64,000 nucleotides of DNA from Betaproteobacteria bacterium (GCA_004297625.1 SCTY01000071.1:62001-126000); one strand, 5' to 3'; counted from the first letter of the stretch, positions 24,848 to 33,037 are shown. Notes: generated from the sequence alone by a model not told the origin. Program-made: numbers and translations.

Positions 24848-24900
24848 ATGCCCCTCCCTGGGTTAGGCCTGCGCGCCAGCCTACCAAAAAAGGGTTTTAC

Positions 24901-25524
24901 CTAGAACTCATATCCCAAGCCCACGAGGAAGTGGATCGCAGTGTTGGTCGCCTTGATCTTCCCGTTCGGCGGTCCGGGAAGCGAGGGACTCGCATACGCC
25001 GCGGTGAGCATGCCTTCCAGCGAGACGAAGGTCGAGCGGCCGAAATAGAAGCGCCTTCCGCCGCCGGCGAGCAGCGCGGCGCCTGAAAGCTTGTACGGCC
25101 CGTCGTACTTCGTGCCGAGGATCGCCGCTTCCGCATGCGTGACGACCGGGCCGGCGCCGAAGCGGTACGTCCAGTCGCCCGCCCTGAACGCCCGCGCGAG
25201 CGAGAGGATGTTGAAGCCGTGGCTGATGGAGAGATCACTCACGCCGGCCGGCGGGTTGGCGAGGTAAAGCTTGTGATGGATGAGCGACACCTCCCATGCC
25301 GCGTCGTCGCTCCAGCGCGCGCCGCGCAGCACGTAGTACGGCGGCGAGCGAAACGCGTGCGTCCGGTAGTCGGCGCTCAGCGATTGCGCGTAGCCGCCGT
25401 CCTGCCGGATTTCCAGACGGTTGCGGAAATTCAGCGCATCGCCGCCGTAGGCTTCGACCGACCAGCGATCCGCGCCTTGCGCATTTCCATAGAGAAGCAA
25501 CAGCAACACCCATAGGACTCTCAT
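24901..25524 (-). CDS. outer-membrane beta-barrel protein of unknown function
   Basis: 207 residues with a signal peptide ending YGNAQGA. The mature part alternates hydrophobic and polar residues, with Gly and aromatic positions (WSVEAYGGDALNFRNRLEI, YRFGAGPVVTHAEA, FVSLEGMLTAAYA). It ends in phenylalanine (HFLVGLGYEF), the signal for outer-membrane assembly. An eight-strand barrel is plausible by length. It starts 4 bp after the upstream unknown gene and precedes livK, so it may assist entry of the solute imported by the Liv system. No specific family was recognised. Confidence 0.75.
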   Translation of the reverse strand: MRVLWVLLLLLYGNAQGADRWSVEAYGGDALNFRNRLEIRQDGGYAQSLSADYRTHAFRSPPYYVLRGARWSDDAAWEVSLIHHKLYLANPPAGVSDLSISHGFNILSLARAFRAGDWTYRFGAGPVVTHAEAAILGTKYDGPYKLSGAALLAGGGRRFYFGRSTFVSLEGMLTAAYASPSLPGPPNGKIKATNTAIHFLVGLGYEF

Positions 25525-25528
25525 TGCA

Positions 25529-26116
25529 TCACCCGCGCGGCCGGGTCCAGGTCTCGGACCACGCGAGGCAGCAGCTCGAAGAAGGCTTGCCGAAGCGCTC
25601 CTGCGGGAACACCTTCGCGCCCGAGAACTCGCCGTTCACGCAAAGCTGCGCGCTGCGCGCCGGAATGAACGTGCTGTAGACGCCGAGCGGGCGGTTCATC
25701 GCCCCCGGCGGCATGGTGAGCACGAAGGGCGCCATCAGGTCCCACCAGGAAAGGATGATTTCGTCCTCGCTCGACACGATGCGCTCTTCCACCGTGCTGA
25801 GGGAACTGCCGGTGCGCCGGAACTCGGCATCGACGACCGGCAGCGACAAGTCGCCGAACTCCTTGTAGAGCAGGGGCTCGATGGTGCGCTGGAGGTAGCG
25901 CGCGACCGAGGCGTTGTCCGCGTAGATGCGGCACGCCTTGCCGATAAACGACGACTGGACGAAAAGCGCGTGCCCCTGCCCGGCGGGCGACCACAGCACG
26001 CGCCAGTGGCTCACGCGCTCGGCGAGCGTGGCGCCGCCGTCGTTCGAAAGGCGCACGAACGAGTTCTCGCCGGTCATCACCACGTCGTGCGGATCCACCA
26101 TCTGCGCTTCGGCCAT
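25529..26116 (-). CDS. conserved protein of unknown function, first gene of the liv operon
   Basis: 195 residues from ATG 26116, with AGGAGA six bases upstream. No signal peptide or membrane helix is obvious. The sequence mentions alternating beta segments (NSFVRLSNDGGATLAERVSHWRV type) and an LSWWDLMAPFVLTMP stretch, with two adjacent cysteines near the C-terminus (SSSCCLAW). I do not recognise the family. It is divergent from the TetR regulator, with the TTGAC-N6-GTCAA operator between them, and is followed after 4 bp by the outer-membrane protein. A role in the same uptake or catabolic pathway is inferred from this only. Confidence 0.75.
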   Translation of the reverse strand: MAEAQMVDPHDVVMTGENSFVRLSNDGGATLAERVSHWRVLWSPAGQGHALFVQSSFIGKACRIYADNASVARYLQRTIEPLLYKEFGDLSLPVVDAEFRRTGSSLSTVEERIVSSEDEIILSWWDLMAPFVLTMPPGAMNRPLGVYSTFIPARSAQLCVNGEFSGAKVFPQERFGKPSSSCCLAWSETWTRPRG

Positions 26117-26137
26117 TCGTTTTCTCCTGTGCTAGCC

Positions 26138-26153
26138 TTGACTCGTGAGTCAA
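26138..26153. promoter_or_regulatory. TetR operator candidate TTGACTCGTGAGTCAA
   Basis: Seven-base arms TTGACTC/GAGTCAA around a GT centre. It lies between the divergent unknown gene and tetR and overlaps the tetR GTG start (26145). The same TTGAC-N6-GTCAA layout recurs at 29806-29821. Expected function: autoregulation of tetR and control of the divergent liv operon. Confidence 0.65.
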
Positions 26154-26744
26154 AAGCCCGCCTGGGATGCGAAAAGCACCGTCGACGAGCGGCGCGACGA
26201 GATCCTGCGCAGCCTCGCCGCGATCCTGCGCGAGCGGCGCCTGTCGTCGCTCAAGATGCAGGACATCGCGGACCGCCTGGGGCTCGTGAAGGGCAACCTC
26301 TACTACTACTTCAAGAGCAAGCAGGAGATCCTTTACCACTGCCATGTTAAATGCATGCAGGCGAGCCTGGTGGCGCTCGAGGATGCGGAGCGCGCGGGCG
26401 GCAGCGCGGCCAAGCGGCTGCGCGAGCTCCTGGTGCGGCACATCCACGCCATCGCGGAGGACCCGTACGGCGGCGTGCTGCTCGCCGACCTGGACAGCCT
26501 GACGGCCGCCCAGCGCCGGCGCTACGTCACCATGCGCGACCAGTTCGAGCGCGGCGTGCGCCGGCTGATCGAGGCGGGCATGCGCAGCGGCGAGTTCCGC
26601 GCCGGCGATGCCCGGCTCGCCGGCTTCGCCATCCTCGGCGCGATCAACTGGATTCCGAAGTGGTACCGGCCCGAGGGCGAGTTGAGCGCCCCCGAGATCG
26701 CGGAAAGTTTTGCCGATCAATTTCTGCGCTCCCTCAAACCGTGA
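26145..26744 (+). CDS. TetR family transcriptional regulator
   Basis: 199 residues from GTG 26145. The DNA-binding helix-turn-helix is typical: RDEILRSLAAILRERRLSSLKMQ, then DIADRLGLVKGNLYYYFKSKQEIL. The ligand domain is of the type seen in regulators of acyl-CoA and phenylacetate metabolism, ending EIAESFADQFLRSLKP. An inverted repeat overlaps its start codon, which points to autoregulation. The stop overlaps the start of the CoA-ligase gene (GTGA), so both are translated together. It is divergent from the liv operon. Confidence 0.94.
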   Translation: MSQKPAWDAKSTVDERRDEILRSLAAILRERRLSSLKMQDIADRLGLVKGNLYYYFKSKQEILYHCHVKCMQASLVALEDAERAGGSAAKRLRELLVRHIHAIAEDPYGGVLLADLDSLTAAQRRRYVTMRDQFERGVRRLIEAGMRSGEFRAGDARLAGFAILGAINWIPKWYRPEGELSAPEIAESFADQFLRSLKP

Positions 26745-28090
26745 TTTTTGACTTGTCTATAAATCAAATCGAGGAGCTGCAGAGCGAGCGGCTGCGCGCG
26801 ATGCTCGCGATGTGCGCCCGCGGCCATCCGTTCTACCGCCGCCGCTGGAGCGAAGCGGGAATCGACGTCGCCTCGATCCGCGACCTCGCGGACCTCGAGC
26901 GGCTGCCGCTCACCACGAAGCAGGAGCTGATGGCCGACCCGGAAGCGTTCCGGCTGCGCTTGCCCGAGCTGCCGCTCTACGAGCGCGCGCTTTGGGAGGT
27001 GCTCTACACCACCGGGTCCACCGCCGATCCGACGCCGGTCTACAACACCACGCACGACTATCACGCCTACCTCTTCCAGTCGCGCCGAGTAGCGGAGATT
27101 TCAGGCATCCGCGAGACCGACGTCATCGCCAACCTCTTTCCGCTCACTCAAGCGCCGATGGGCGCGTTTCTGCGCTCGACGACGAACGCGTACGCCGCGG
27201 GGGCGGCGATCTGCGCGGCGCTGCCCGGCGCCGCGCACGGCGCTTTCGGCGTGCACCGGCCGCTCGAGTACGCGGTGCACATGGTGCAAGTGCATCGCGC
27301 GACGGTGCTGTGGGGCGTGCCGAGCTTCGTGCGGCGCGTGCTCCTGCGCGCGATCGACGAGAAGGCCGACTTCACCAGCGTACGCATGTGCGCCATCACC
27401 GGGGAAGCCTCCACGCCGGCATTTCGCGAGGAGCTGCGGCGCTGCCTGCGCGCGCTGAACGCGGCGGGGACGGGGGTGTTCGACCGCTACGGCTCCACCG
27501 AGCTCGGCGCTTTCGCGCAATGCCGCGAGGAGAGCGACTGGCACAACCCCGCGCCCGAAATCCAGTACCACGAGATCGTGGATCCGCAGACGGGACGCCG
27601 CCTGCGCGACGGCGAGCGCGGCATGCTCGCCGTCACGCACCTCGACCGCCGCGGCACGGTGCTCGTGCGCTTCGCGATGGGCGACATCGCCGCCATCGCG
27701 CGCTCGCCGTGCCCGGCGTGCGGGCGCACCGGCGACCGTATCGTCGGGCCGATCGTGCGCGGCAGCGACCTCGTCAAGGTGAAGGGGATGCTCGTCAACC
27801 CGAGCGCGCTCCTGGGCGCGCTCGGCGGCGTGCAGGGCGTCGAGGAATTCCAGGTGGTGATCCGGCGCGAGAACGACGCCGATCCTTACTCCATGGACGA
27901 GATGGTGGTGCGTGTCGCTTGCGCGCCCGGTTTACGCGCTGTTATCGAACAGCAAATCACGGAAAAAAGCGTGGCGGCCGTGCAGGTGCGGCCGCGCATC
28001 GAGCACGTCGAGGCGAAGGAGATCTACGACCCGGGCCGCGAGACCAAGGCGACGCGGTTCGTCGATCGCCGGAGCGTTACTCGAACTTGA
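26741..28090 (+). CDS. phenylacetate-CoA ligase-like AMP-forming enzyme
   Basis: 449 residues from GTG 26741, close to the usual PaaK length of about 430-440. Features: HPFYRRRWSEAGI near the N-terminus, RLPLTTKQELMADPE, the phosphate loop YTTGSTADPTPV (residues 85-100), GVFDRYGSTELG for AMP binding, and the PaaK-type C-terminal domain with VRGSDLVKVKGMLVNPS. It probably activates an aromatic or related carboxylic acid with CoA in the cytoplasm. Coupled to tetR by a 4-bp overlap. Its stop overlaps the convergent Bug gene by 14 bp. The exact acid is unknown. Confidence 0.88.
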   Translation: MIFDLSINQIEELQSERLRAMLAMCARGHPFYRRRWSEAGIDVASIRDLADLERLPLTTKQELMADPEAFRLRLPELPLYERALWEVLYTTGSTADPTPVYNTTHDYHAYLFQSRRVAEISGIRETDVIANLFPLTQAPMGAFLRSTTNAYAAGAAICAALPGAAHGAFGVHRPLEYAVHMVQVHRATVLWGVPSFVRRVLLRAIDEKADFTSVRMCAITGEASTPAFREELRRCLRALNAAGTGVFDRYGSTELGAFAQCREESDWHNPAPEIQYHEIVDPQTGRRLRDGERGMLAVTHLDRRGTVLVRFAMGDIAAIARSPCPACGRTGDRIVGPIVRGSDLVKVKGMLVNPSALLGALGGVQGVEEFQVVIRRENDADPYSMDEMVVRVACAPGLRAVIEQQITEKSVAAVQVRPRIEHVEAKEIYDPGRETKATRFVDRRSVTRT

Positions 28091-29033
28091 GGTTGCGGTC
28101 CTTGACGACCTGGGACCATTTCTGCACCTCGCGCGCCACCACCTGGCCGAGCTCCTCCGGCGTGCCGCCGGCGATTTCGGTGCCTAGCGCGGTCAGGCGC
28201 TGGCGCACGTCGGGCATCTGCAGGGCCCGGTTCACCTCGCGGTTCAGCGTGTCGACGGCGTTGCGCGGCATTTTCGCCGGCCCGAGGATCGCGAAGAACG
28301 TTCCGCCCTCGACCGGGTAGCCCTGCTCGGCGAGCGTGGGCGTATCCGGCAGCAGCGAGAAGCGCTTCGCGCTCGCGACGCCGAGCAGCCGGAACTTGCC
28401 GGAGCGGATGTGCGCGTTGGCGGTGGCGTAGACGTCCATCGAGCTCTGGATCTCGCCGCCGAGCAGCGCGGTGATGAGCGGTGCGCCGCCTTTGTACGGC
28501 ACGTGCACCACTTCGATGCCGGCCACCTGCTTGAACAGCTCGTAGGCGAGCTGGTTCGAGCTGCCGTTGCCGAAAGAGCCGTAGTTGAGCTTGCCGGGAT
28601 TGGCCTTCGCGTAGTCGGCGAACTCGCGCGCGGTCCTGGCCGGCACGGAAGGGTTCACGAGAAGGAGGTACGGCGTCGTCGCGATCATGACCACGGGGGT
28701 GAAGTCGCGCACCGCGTCGTAGGGCAGCTTCGCCATGGTGGCGGAGTTGGTGCCGAAGGTGCTCGCCGTGCCGAGAACCAGCGTGTAGCCGTCGGGCGCC
28801 GCTTTCGCCACGACCTCGGTGCCGATCGAGCCGCCGGCGCCGGTGCGCGTTTCCTGCACGAACGGCTGGCCGAGCGCCGCGCTCACCTTCTCGAACACCA
28901 CGCGGATCACCGCGTCGCCCGAGCCGCCGGCCGGGAAGGTGTTGATGATGCGCACCGGCCGGTCGGGATAGGTCTGCGCCAGTGCGCCGCCCGCGAAGAG
29001 AGCGGCTGAAAGCACGCCAAGCCAGCGTTTCAT
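28077..29033 (-). CDS. Bug-family solute-binding protein 2
   Basis: 318 residues from ATG 29033 (AGGGAGA six bases upstream) with a signal peptide ending AGGALA. Bug signature: YPDRPVRIINTFPAGGSGDAV, TRTGAGGSIGTEVVAKAAPD, GSFGNGSSNQLAYELFKQVAG and HVPYKGGAPLITALLGGEI. Orphan: no TctAB partner is in the window. It lies 17 bp downstream of an SDR gene on the same strand, which itself starts at the second TetR-type operator. The ligand may be the acid handled by the CoA ligase next door. Confidence 0.93.
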   Translation of the reverse strand: MKRWLGVLSAALFAGGALAQTYPDRPVRIINTFPAGGSGDAVIRVVFEKVSAALGQPFVQETRTGAGGSIGTEVVAKAAPDGYTLVLGTASTFGTNSATMAKLPYDAVRDFTPVVMIATTPYLLLVNPSVPARTAREFADYAKANPGKLNYGSFGNGSSNQLAYELFKQVAGIEVVHVPYKGGAPLITALLGGEIQSSMDVYATANAHIRSGKFRLLGVASAKRFSLLPDTPTLAEQGYPVEGGTFFAILGPAKMPRNAVDTLNREVNRALQMPDVRQRLTALGTEIAGGTPEELGQVVAREVQKWSQVVKDRNLKFE

Positions 29034-29050
29034 TCGATTCTCCCTGTTCA

Positions 29051-29791
29051 TTAGCCTAGATTGAGCACCACGCCGCTCAGCTGCCCCGCGCGCGGGGAGG
29101 CGAGGAACGCCACCGTGTCGCCGACCTGCTCGGGCTCGATCATGCCGGTGAACGAGCCGGCGGCGATGAGCTCCGGATAGCGGTTCTCGTCGCCGAGCTT
29201 CGCCTTGGCGGCTGCCTTCATCACCTGCATGATGCGGTCGGTGCGCGTCGAGGGCGGATGCACGCCCAGCACGCGCACGCCATGCTCGCGCGCGCCTTTG
29301 CCGAGCGCCTTGGTGAACGCGGCGAGGCCGGCGTTCGCGCTGGCGCCGCAGATGTATTCGAAGGGCGTGCTCTCGGCCGCCATGCCGATCACGTTGACGA
29401 TCACGCCCGAGCCGCGCGCCTTCATGTTTGCGAACAGGGCGCGCGAAAGATTGATGTAGGCGAACACCTTGAGCTCCCAGGCGTGGCGCCATTTCGCGTC
29501 GTCGACCGAGTCGATGGTTCCGCCCGGGATATCGCCCGCGTTGTTGACGAGAATGTCCACGTGCGCGCACGCGGCCGCAAGGCGCTCGAGCGCCTTGGCG
29601 TCGCGCAAGTCCACTGCGTGCACGGCTGTCCCGCCGCCGAGCTGCGCGCGCGCCTGCTCCAGGCGGGCGCGGTCGCGCGCCGCCAGGTGGACGCGGCAGC
29701 CCTCCGCGGCGAAGGTCCGCGCGCAGGCGAAGCCGATGCCCTTCGAGCCCCCGGTGATCAGCACCGACTTCCCGGTCAATCCGAGATCCAT
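29051..29791 (-). CDS. short-chain dehydrogenase/reductase
   Basis: 246 residues. SDR motifs: ITGGSKGIGFACARTFAAEG (TGxxxGIG), DILVNNAGDIPGG (NNAG), and the active-site region where the usual YxxxK is replaced by FEYICGASANAGLAAFTKALG. Tyr is present in EYICGASANAG, but the Lys follows eight or more residues later, so the YxxxK spacing is altered and catalysis is uncertain. The gene starts 15 bp from the TTGAC-N6-GTCAA site and is divergent from the MaoC genes. It is followed by the Bug gene. Confidence 0.88.
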   Translation of the reverse strand: MDLGLTGKSVLITGGSKGIGFACARTFAAEGCRVHLAARDRARLEQARAQLGGGTAVHAVDLRDAKALERLAAACAHVDILVNNAGDIPGGTIDSVDDAKWRHAWELKVFAYINLSRALFANMKARGSGVIVNVIGMAAESTPFEYICGASANAGLAAFTKALGKGAREHGVRVLGVHPPSTRTDRIMQVMKAAAKAKLGDENRYPELIAAGSFTGMIEPEQVGDTVAFLASPRAGQLSGVVLNLG

Positions 29792-29805
29792 GCGCTAGAA
29801 TGTTT

Positions 29806-29821
29806 TTGACTTGAAGGTCAA
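29806..29821. promoter_or_regulatory. second TetR operator candidate TTGACTTGAAGGTCAA
   Basis: TTGAC/GTCAA arms with a 6-bp spacer, extended by one more T/A pair on each side. The layout is the same as at 26138-26153. It lies between the divergent SDR (start 29791) and MaoC (start 29843) genes, where it could control both. Confidence 0.6.
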
Positions 29822-29842
29822 ATTGTTGCAAGAGGCCGGCAA

Positions 29843-30304
29843 TTGAGCAAGGCGCCCGTCCGCTATTTCGAGGATTTCGAGGTCGGCGCGCGCTATCCGA
29901 CGCGCGTGCGCGCGATCAGCGATGCCGACCACGAGGCGTTTTGCCGCCTCGTCGGCTACGAAGTGCCGCTGTTTCTCGATGACGCGTATGCGCGCGCGCA
30001 GGGGCTGCCCGGGCGGATCTGCCCCAGCCATCTCGTCATGTCCTTCTCGACGGCGATGACCGGCGATCTGTTTGCCGAGAGCGTGATCGCGCTCCTGGCG
30101 ATCGAGAACGCGCGTTTTCTCGCGCCGGTGCGTCCCGGCGACACCCTCCGCACCGAAGTGGAAGTCATCGAGAAGCGCGCGACCCGCAAGCCCGACCGCG
30201 GCGTCGTGGTGTTTCGCGATCACGTCTACAACCAGGACGGCGCGGAAGTGTTCCGCAACGACAAGGTGACGCTGCTCGCGCGGCGCAAACGGGAGGACCG
30301 ATGA
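29843..30304 (+). CDS. MaoC-like hot-dog fold dehydratase 1
   Basis: 153 residues from TTG 29843. MaoC-type hydratase features: YFEDFEVGARYPT, ISDADHEAFCRLVGYEVPLFLDD, and CPSHLVMSFSTAMTGDLF. The family hydrates enoyl-CoA thioesters. In the active (R)-hydratase motif one expects D and H separated by four residues; here the corresponding region is DADHEAF and CPSHLV, which is less canonical. The stop overlaps the start of the second MaoC gene by 4 bp, suggesting a heterodimer as in two-subunit hydratases. Confidence 0.85.
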   Translation: MSKAPVRYFEDFEVGARYPTRVRAISDADHEAFCRLVGYEVPLFLDDAYARAQGLPGRICPSHLVMSFSTAMTGDLFAESVIALLAIENARFLAPVRPGDTLRTEVEVIEKRATRKPDRGVVVFRDHVYNQDGAEVFRNDKVTLLARRKREDR

Positions 30305-30744
30305 GTTCCGAGCTGCCCAAGGAGGGCGAGCGCTTCGAGGGGCCGTCGAAGACGCTCACCGACGCGCATTTTCTTCTCTTCTCGGCGCTGACCGGCGACG
30401 TGCATCCGATCCACTACGACGCGGAATACGCGAAGGGCACGCGCTTCGGCAAGCCGCTCGCGCACGGCCTGATGCTCAACGCGCTCACCGCGCTCGGCGC
30501 CTCGAACGCCCGCGAGCGGCTGCACGGCTTCGTGTTCGTCGAGCAGGGCTGCCGCTTCTTCAAGCCCGCGGTGGTGGGCGACACGGTGCGCCCGCGGCAG
30601 GAGATCGAGCGCGTGTGGGAAGAGAAAGGCAAGCTCTTCTGCCGCGTCAAGACCTCGCTCGTGAACCAGCGCGACGAGATCCTCATCGAAGGATTTCACC
30701 TCTACCGCGTCCTGCGCGGCGCCGAAATGGAGAAAAAGGCATGA
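30301..30744 (+). CDS. MaoC-like hot-dog fold dehydratase 2
   Basis: 147 residues. LTDAHFLLFSALTGDVHPIHYDAEYAK carries the MaoC hydratase motif, with Asp and His (GDVHPIHYD) in the catalytic spacing, followed by FGKPLAHGLMLNALTALG. This half looks more canonical than its upstream partner. It overlaps the neighbours by 4 bp on both sides (ATGA junctions), so the trio MaoC-MaoC-RidA is translationally coupled. It likely hydrates an unsaturated acyl-CoA. Confidence 0.88.
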   Translation: MSSELPKEGERFEGPSKTLTDAHFLLFSALTGDVHPIHYDAEYAKGTRFGKPLAHGLMLNALTALGASNARERLHGFVFVEQGCRFFKPAVVGDTVRPRQEIERVWEEKGKLFCRVKTSLVNQRDEILIEGFHLYRVLRGAEMEKKA

Positions 30745-31136
30745 AAAGCGACCGCGCGAGCGTTCTCGGCGACACCGGCTGGGCGGACAGTTATACCTAC
30801 GTACCGGCGCTGCGCGTCGGGAACATGGTCTGGCTTTCGGGCACGACGGGCACCGACGAACACGGGCGCATCACCGCGCCCGGCGACATCGAGGAGCAGA
30901 CGCGCCAGATCTTCCGCAAGTTCGACAGGCTGCTGCGCTCGATCGGCTCGAGCTGCGAGGACATCGTGTCGACCACCGACTTCTTCACCACCACGGAGAA
31001 CTACAAGCGCACCGCGGCGGTGCGGCGCGAGTTCTTCAAGACGAACCGTCCGACTTCCACCGGCGTGCGGGTGGCCGGCTTGCTGCGCAAGGACGCGCTG
31101 ATCGAGATCTCGGCGGTCGCGGTCCTGAGGCCTTAA
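30741..31136 (+). CDS. RidA/YjgF family protein
   Basis: 131 residues, single RidA domain: VWLSGTTGTDEHGRITAPGDIEEQ, QTRQIFRKFDRLLRSIGSSCEDIV and a C-terminal VAGLLRKDALIEISAVAV. RidA proteins deaminate reactive enamine/imine intermediates; the catalytic arginine of true RidA appears kept in the GVRVAGL region. Its presence in an acyl-CoA operon suggests clean-up or a specialised deaminase role. The TAA stop overlaps the stop of the convergent GFA gene. Confidence 0.9.
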   Translation: MKSDRASVLGDTGWADSYTYVPALRVGNMVWLSGTTGTDEHGRITAPGDIEEQTRQIFRKFDRLLRSIGSSCEDIVSTTDFFTTTENYKRTAAVRREFFKTNRPTSTGVRVAGLLRKDALIEISAVAVLRP

Positions 31137-31544
31137 GGCTGTCCGGGGAACTGCTTGCTCGCCGGGTCGATGAAAGCCCCAGGGACGCGCGCTTTTCGTC
31201 CAGATGTTGGCGGCGATCTTCATGGCTTCGGCGTTGTCGAAGGTCCCCGCTCTCACCACCACCGTTTCGGGGCTCGTCGCCCGCTGGCTGTAGATCGGCG
31301 AGCCGCAATCGCCGCAGAAATGGCGGTGCAGCGTGCGGCCGCTGTCGGCCTTGGAATCGAAACGCTTCGGCGTTCCCTGCGTGATCTTGAACGCGGCGCT
31401 CGGTACCACGGCATTCACGCTGCCGCCCGCGCCGGAAGCTTTCTGGCAGTTGGTGCAGTGGCAGGCGCGCAGCTCGGTGACGGGCACGCCGATCGTGTAG
31501 CGGATGGCGCCGCAGAGACAGCTTCCGGTGAGCGGGGTGGCCAT
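31133..31544 (-). CDS. GFA-family (glutathione-dependent formaldehyde-activating-like) protein, frameshifted near the C-terminus
   Basis: The N-terminal 120 residues are intact: TGSCLCGAIRYT, the ACHCTNCQKASG zinc site and HFCGDCGSPIYS, all the Cys pairs of the GFA fold. After KSARPW the frame changes: the sequence reads GFHRPGEQ instead of the expected AFIDPASKQFPGQP. Removing one base from the CCCC run at 31177-31180 restores that ending with a stop at 31133. As written, the open frame runs on into the RidA gene. This is either a real frameshift or a base-calling error. Small cytoplasmic enzyme of unknown substrate. Confidence 0.8.
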
Positions 31545-31546
31545 GG

Positions 31547-31648
31547 CTATTTGGCGGGCACGCGCCAGGGTTGGGGCGGGGTTACGGGCTTTTTCGGCTG
31601 CTTCGGTTTTTTCTTTTCGCGGTTACCACGTTGCTCACGGTTCGCCAT
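31547..31648 (-). CDS. very small Lys-rich protein (NREQRGNREKKKPK type)
   Basis: 33 residues from ATG 31648, too short for most gene finders. The sequence MANREQRGNREKKKPKQPKK is of a compact, highly basic type that I believe recurs as a short conserved protein in proteobacteria. A weak GGGAG site precedes the start. It lies directly upstream of the GFA gene on the same strand (2 bp apart), so it may be cotranscribed. No function is known to me; the charge suggests nucleic-acid binding. Confidence 0.55.
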   Translation of the reverse strand: MANREQRGNREKKKPKQPKKPVTPPQPWRVPAK

Positions 31649-31700
31649 GGCGGCTCTCCCAGGGTGAGAGTTCATTATCGCCGCATCTGAAGCGCACCGC

Positions 31701-32981
31701 TCAGGGCGCGTAGATCCAGAAGTCGGCGGTGAGCGCCGCTCCGGGCGCCGCCAGCCCGCCCGGGACCTGAACCGCGACAAAGGGATGCGGTTGGCTACCC
31801 TGGCGCTTCGCCCACGCGAGCTGCACGCCGGGGAAGTCGCGCATGTCGGCCATGAAGTACTGGGCGCGCACGATATTGGAAAGCGGCGCGCCGGCTGCGC
31901 TGCATACCCGCGCGGCGTACGACAGCACGGTCAGCGCCTGCGTCTGCGCGGCATGCGCAAGCCCGTCGAACGCGGCCGCTTGCCCTTTGCCCACAATGTG
32001 GCCGTCGCCGCCGATCGGCATGAAGCCCGAGGGAAATACCAGCTCGCCTGCGCGCACGCAAGCGCCGTAGGCCGACATGGCGGGCAGCTCGACCGCGAGC
32101 ACCTCCTTCTTGCGCCGCGCGCCGTCGCGCAGCGCGAGCAGGTTGATTTCGACGATACCGTCGACGAAGCCGAAGCCCTTGGTCGGAACGGCAGTGATGG
32201 CGCACGCGTGCTTCCCGACGTGCTCGTGCCACACATCGAGCGCGTCGGGAATATCCGCGGCGCTCGGCACGTAGATCTGCGCCTTGAGAGCATGCGCCCA
32301 GGACGAGCCGCCGGCCGCAAGCGCGGGCTCGAGCCGCTTCTTGATGATGAACTCGGTCTGCCGCCTGACCGCGTTCGGCCCGCCCCAGTTGCGCGTCGCG
32401 CTCGGCAGCCGCACGCCCGGATCGAGCGCGTTCTCGTCGCTCGCCATCTGCCCGGCCACGAGCACGAAGTCGTTGCAGGTGATCGCCGGCACGAAGTATG
32501 AGCCGATCGGCACCGGCACTTCCTTGGGATAGAGCTTGCCGATCTCGTAGTCCTTGCCCGGGACCACCGCGATCATCGACATGCAGATGTGCGAGCTCGC
32601 CTTGAAAAGACGCTCCATCAGCACCGAAGTGGAAGGCGGGATGTAATCGCCGAATTCGCCGTGGCGGGCAAGCTGATAGGCGCGCACCGCCTCGAACACC
32701 GGGTAGTACTGGTCGACGCGCACGCTGTGGCGGAAGTCCGAGCCGAATTCGGCGAGCGTTTTGCGCATGCGCTTGAGCAGGTATTCCGCCTCGCGGCGCA
32801 GCCGCGGCACGCCGAACGCGGGAAAGCCTTCCGCGCCTTCCACCTCGGGCGCGGCGCCGCTGGCGAAATCGAACGCTTCGTGGCCGGTGAGAAAGATCCA
32901 CGGACCGGCTTTCACCGCGTAGGCATAAGGAACTGCAGTGCCGGCCAGGCCTTCGACCGAGCGCACTTCGATGTTGGCCAT
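31701..32981 (-). CDS. triple RidA-domain protein
   Basis: 426 residues made of three tandem RidA-like units of roughly 140 residues. Each has a strand such as WIFLTGHEAFD, DFVLVAGQMASDE and ELVFPSGFMPIGGDGHIV, followed by a helix region (LKRMRKTLAEFGS, IIKKRLEPALAAGG, TQALTVLSYAARV) and a partner strand (HSVRVDQYYPVF, HALKAQIYVP, NIVRAQYFMADM). Normal RidA proteins are single domains forming trimers; here one chain may form the whole trimer. It starts 57 bp from the ABC operon on the other strand. Function unknown. Confidence 0.85.
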   Translation of the reverse strand: MANIEVRSVEGLAGTAVPYAYAVKAGPWIFLTGHEAFDFASGAAPEVEGAEGFPAFGVPRLRREAEYLLKRMRKTLAEFGSDFRHSVRVDQYYPVFEAVRAYQLARHGEFGDYIPPSTSVLMERLFKASSHICMSMIAVVPGKDYEIGKLYPKEVPVPIGSYFVPAITCNDFVLVAGQMASDENALDPGVRLPSATRNWGGPNAVRRQTEFIIKKRLEPALAAGGSSWAHALKAQIYVPSAADIPDALDVWHEHVGKHACAITAVPTKGFGFVDGIVEINLLALRDGARRKKEVLAVELPAMSAYGACVRAGELVFPSGFMPIGGDGHIVGKGQAAAFDGLAHAAQTQALTVLSYAARVCSAAGAPLSNIVRAQYFMADMRDFPGVQLAWAKRQGSQPHPFVAVQVPGGLAAPGAALTADFWIYAP

Positions 32982-33037
32982 TCTCCTCTCTCCTCGAAAT
33001 CATCGGGTGGTAGGATACGCCGCGAGGAGGAGTCGTC

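Noticed and set aside
26748..26770. TTGACTTG half-site at the start of the CoA-ligase gene as a third TetR operator
   Set aside because: The second arm does not sit at the N6 spacing of the other two sites, and it lies inside the coding sequence.
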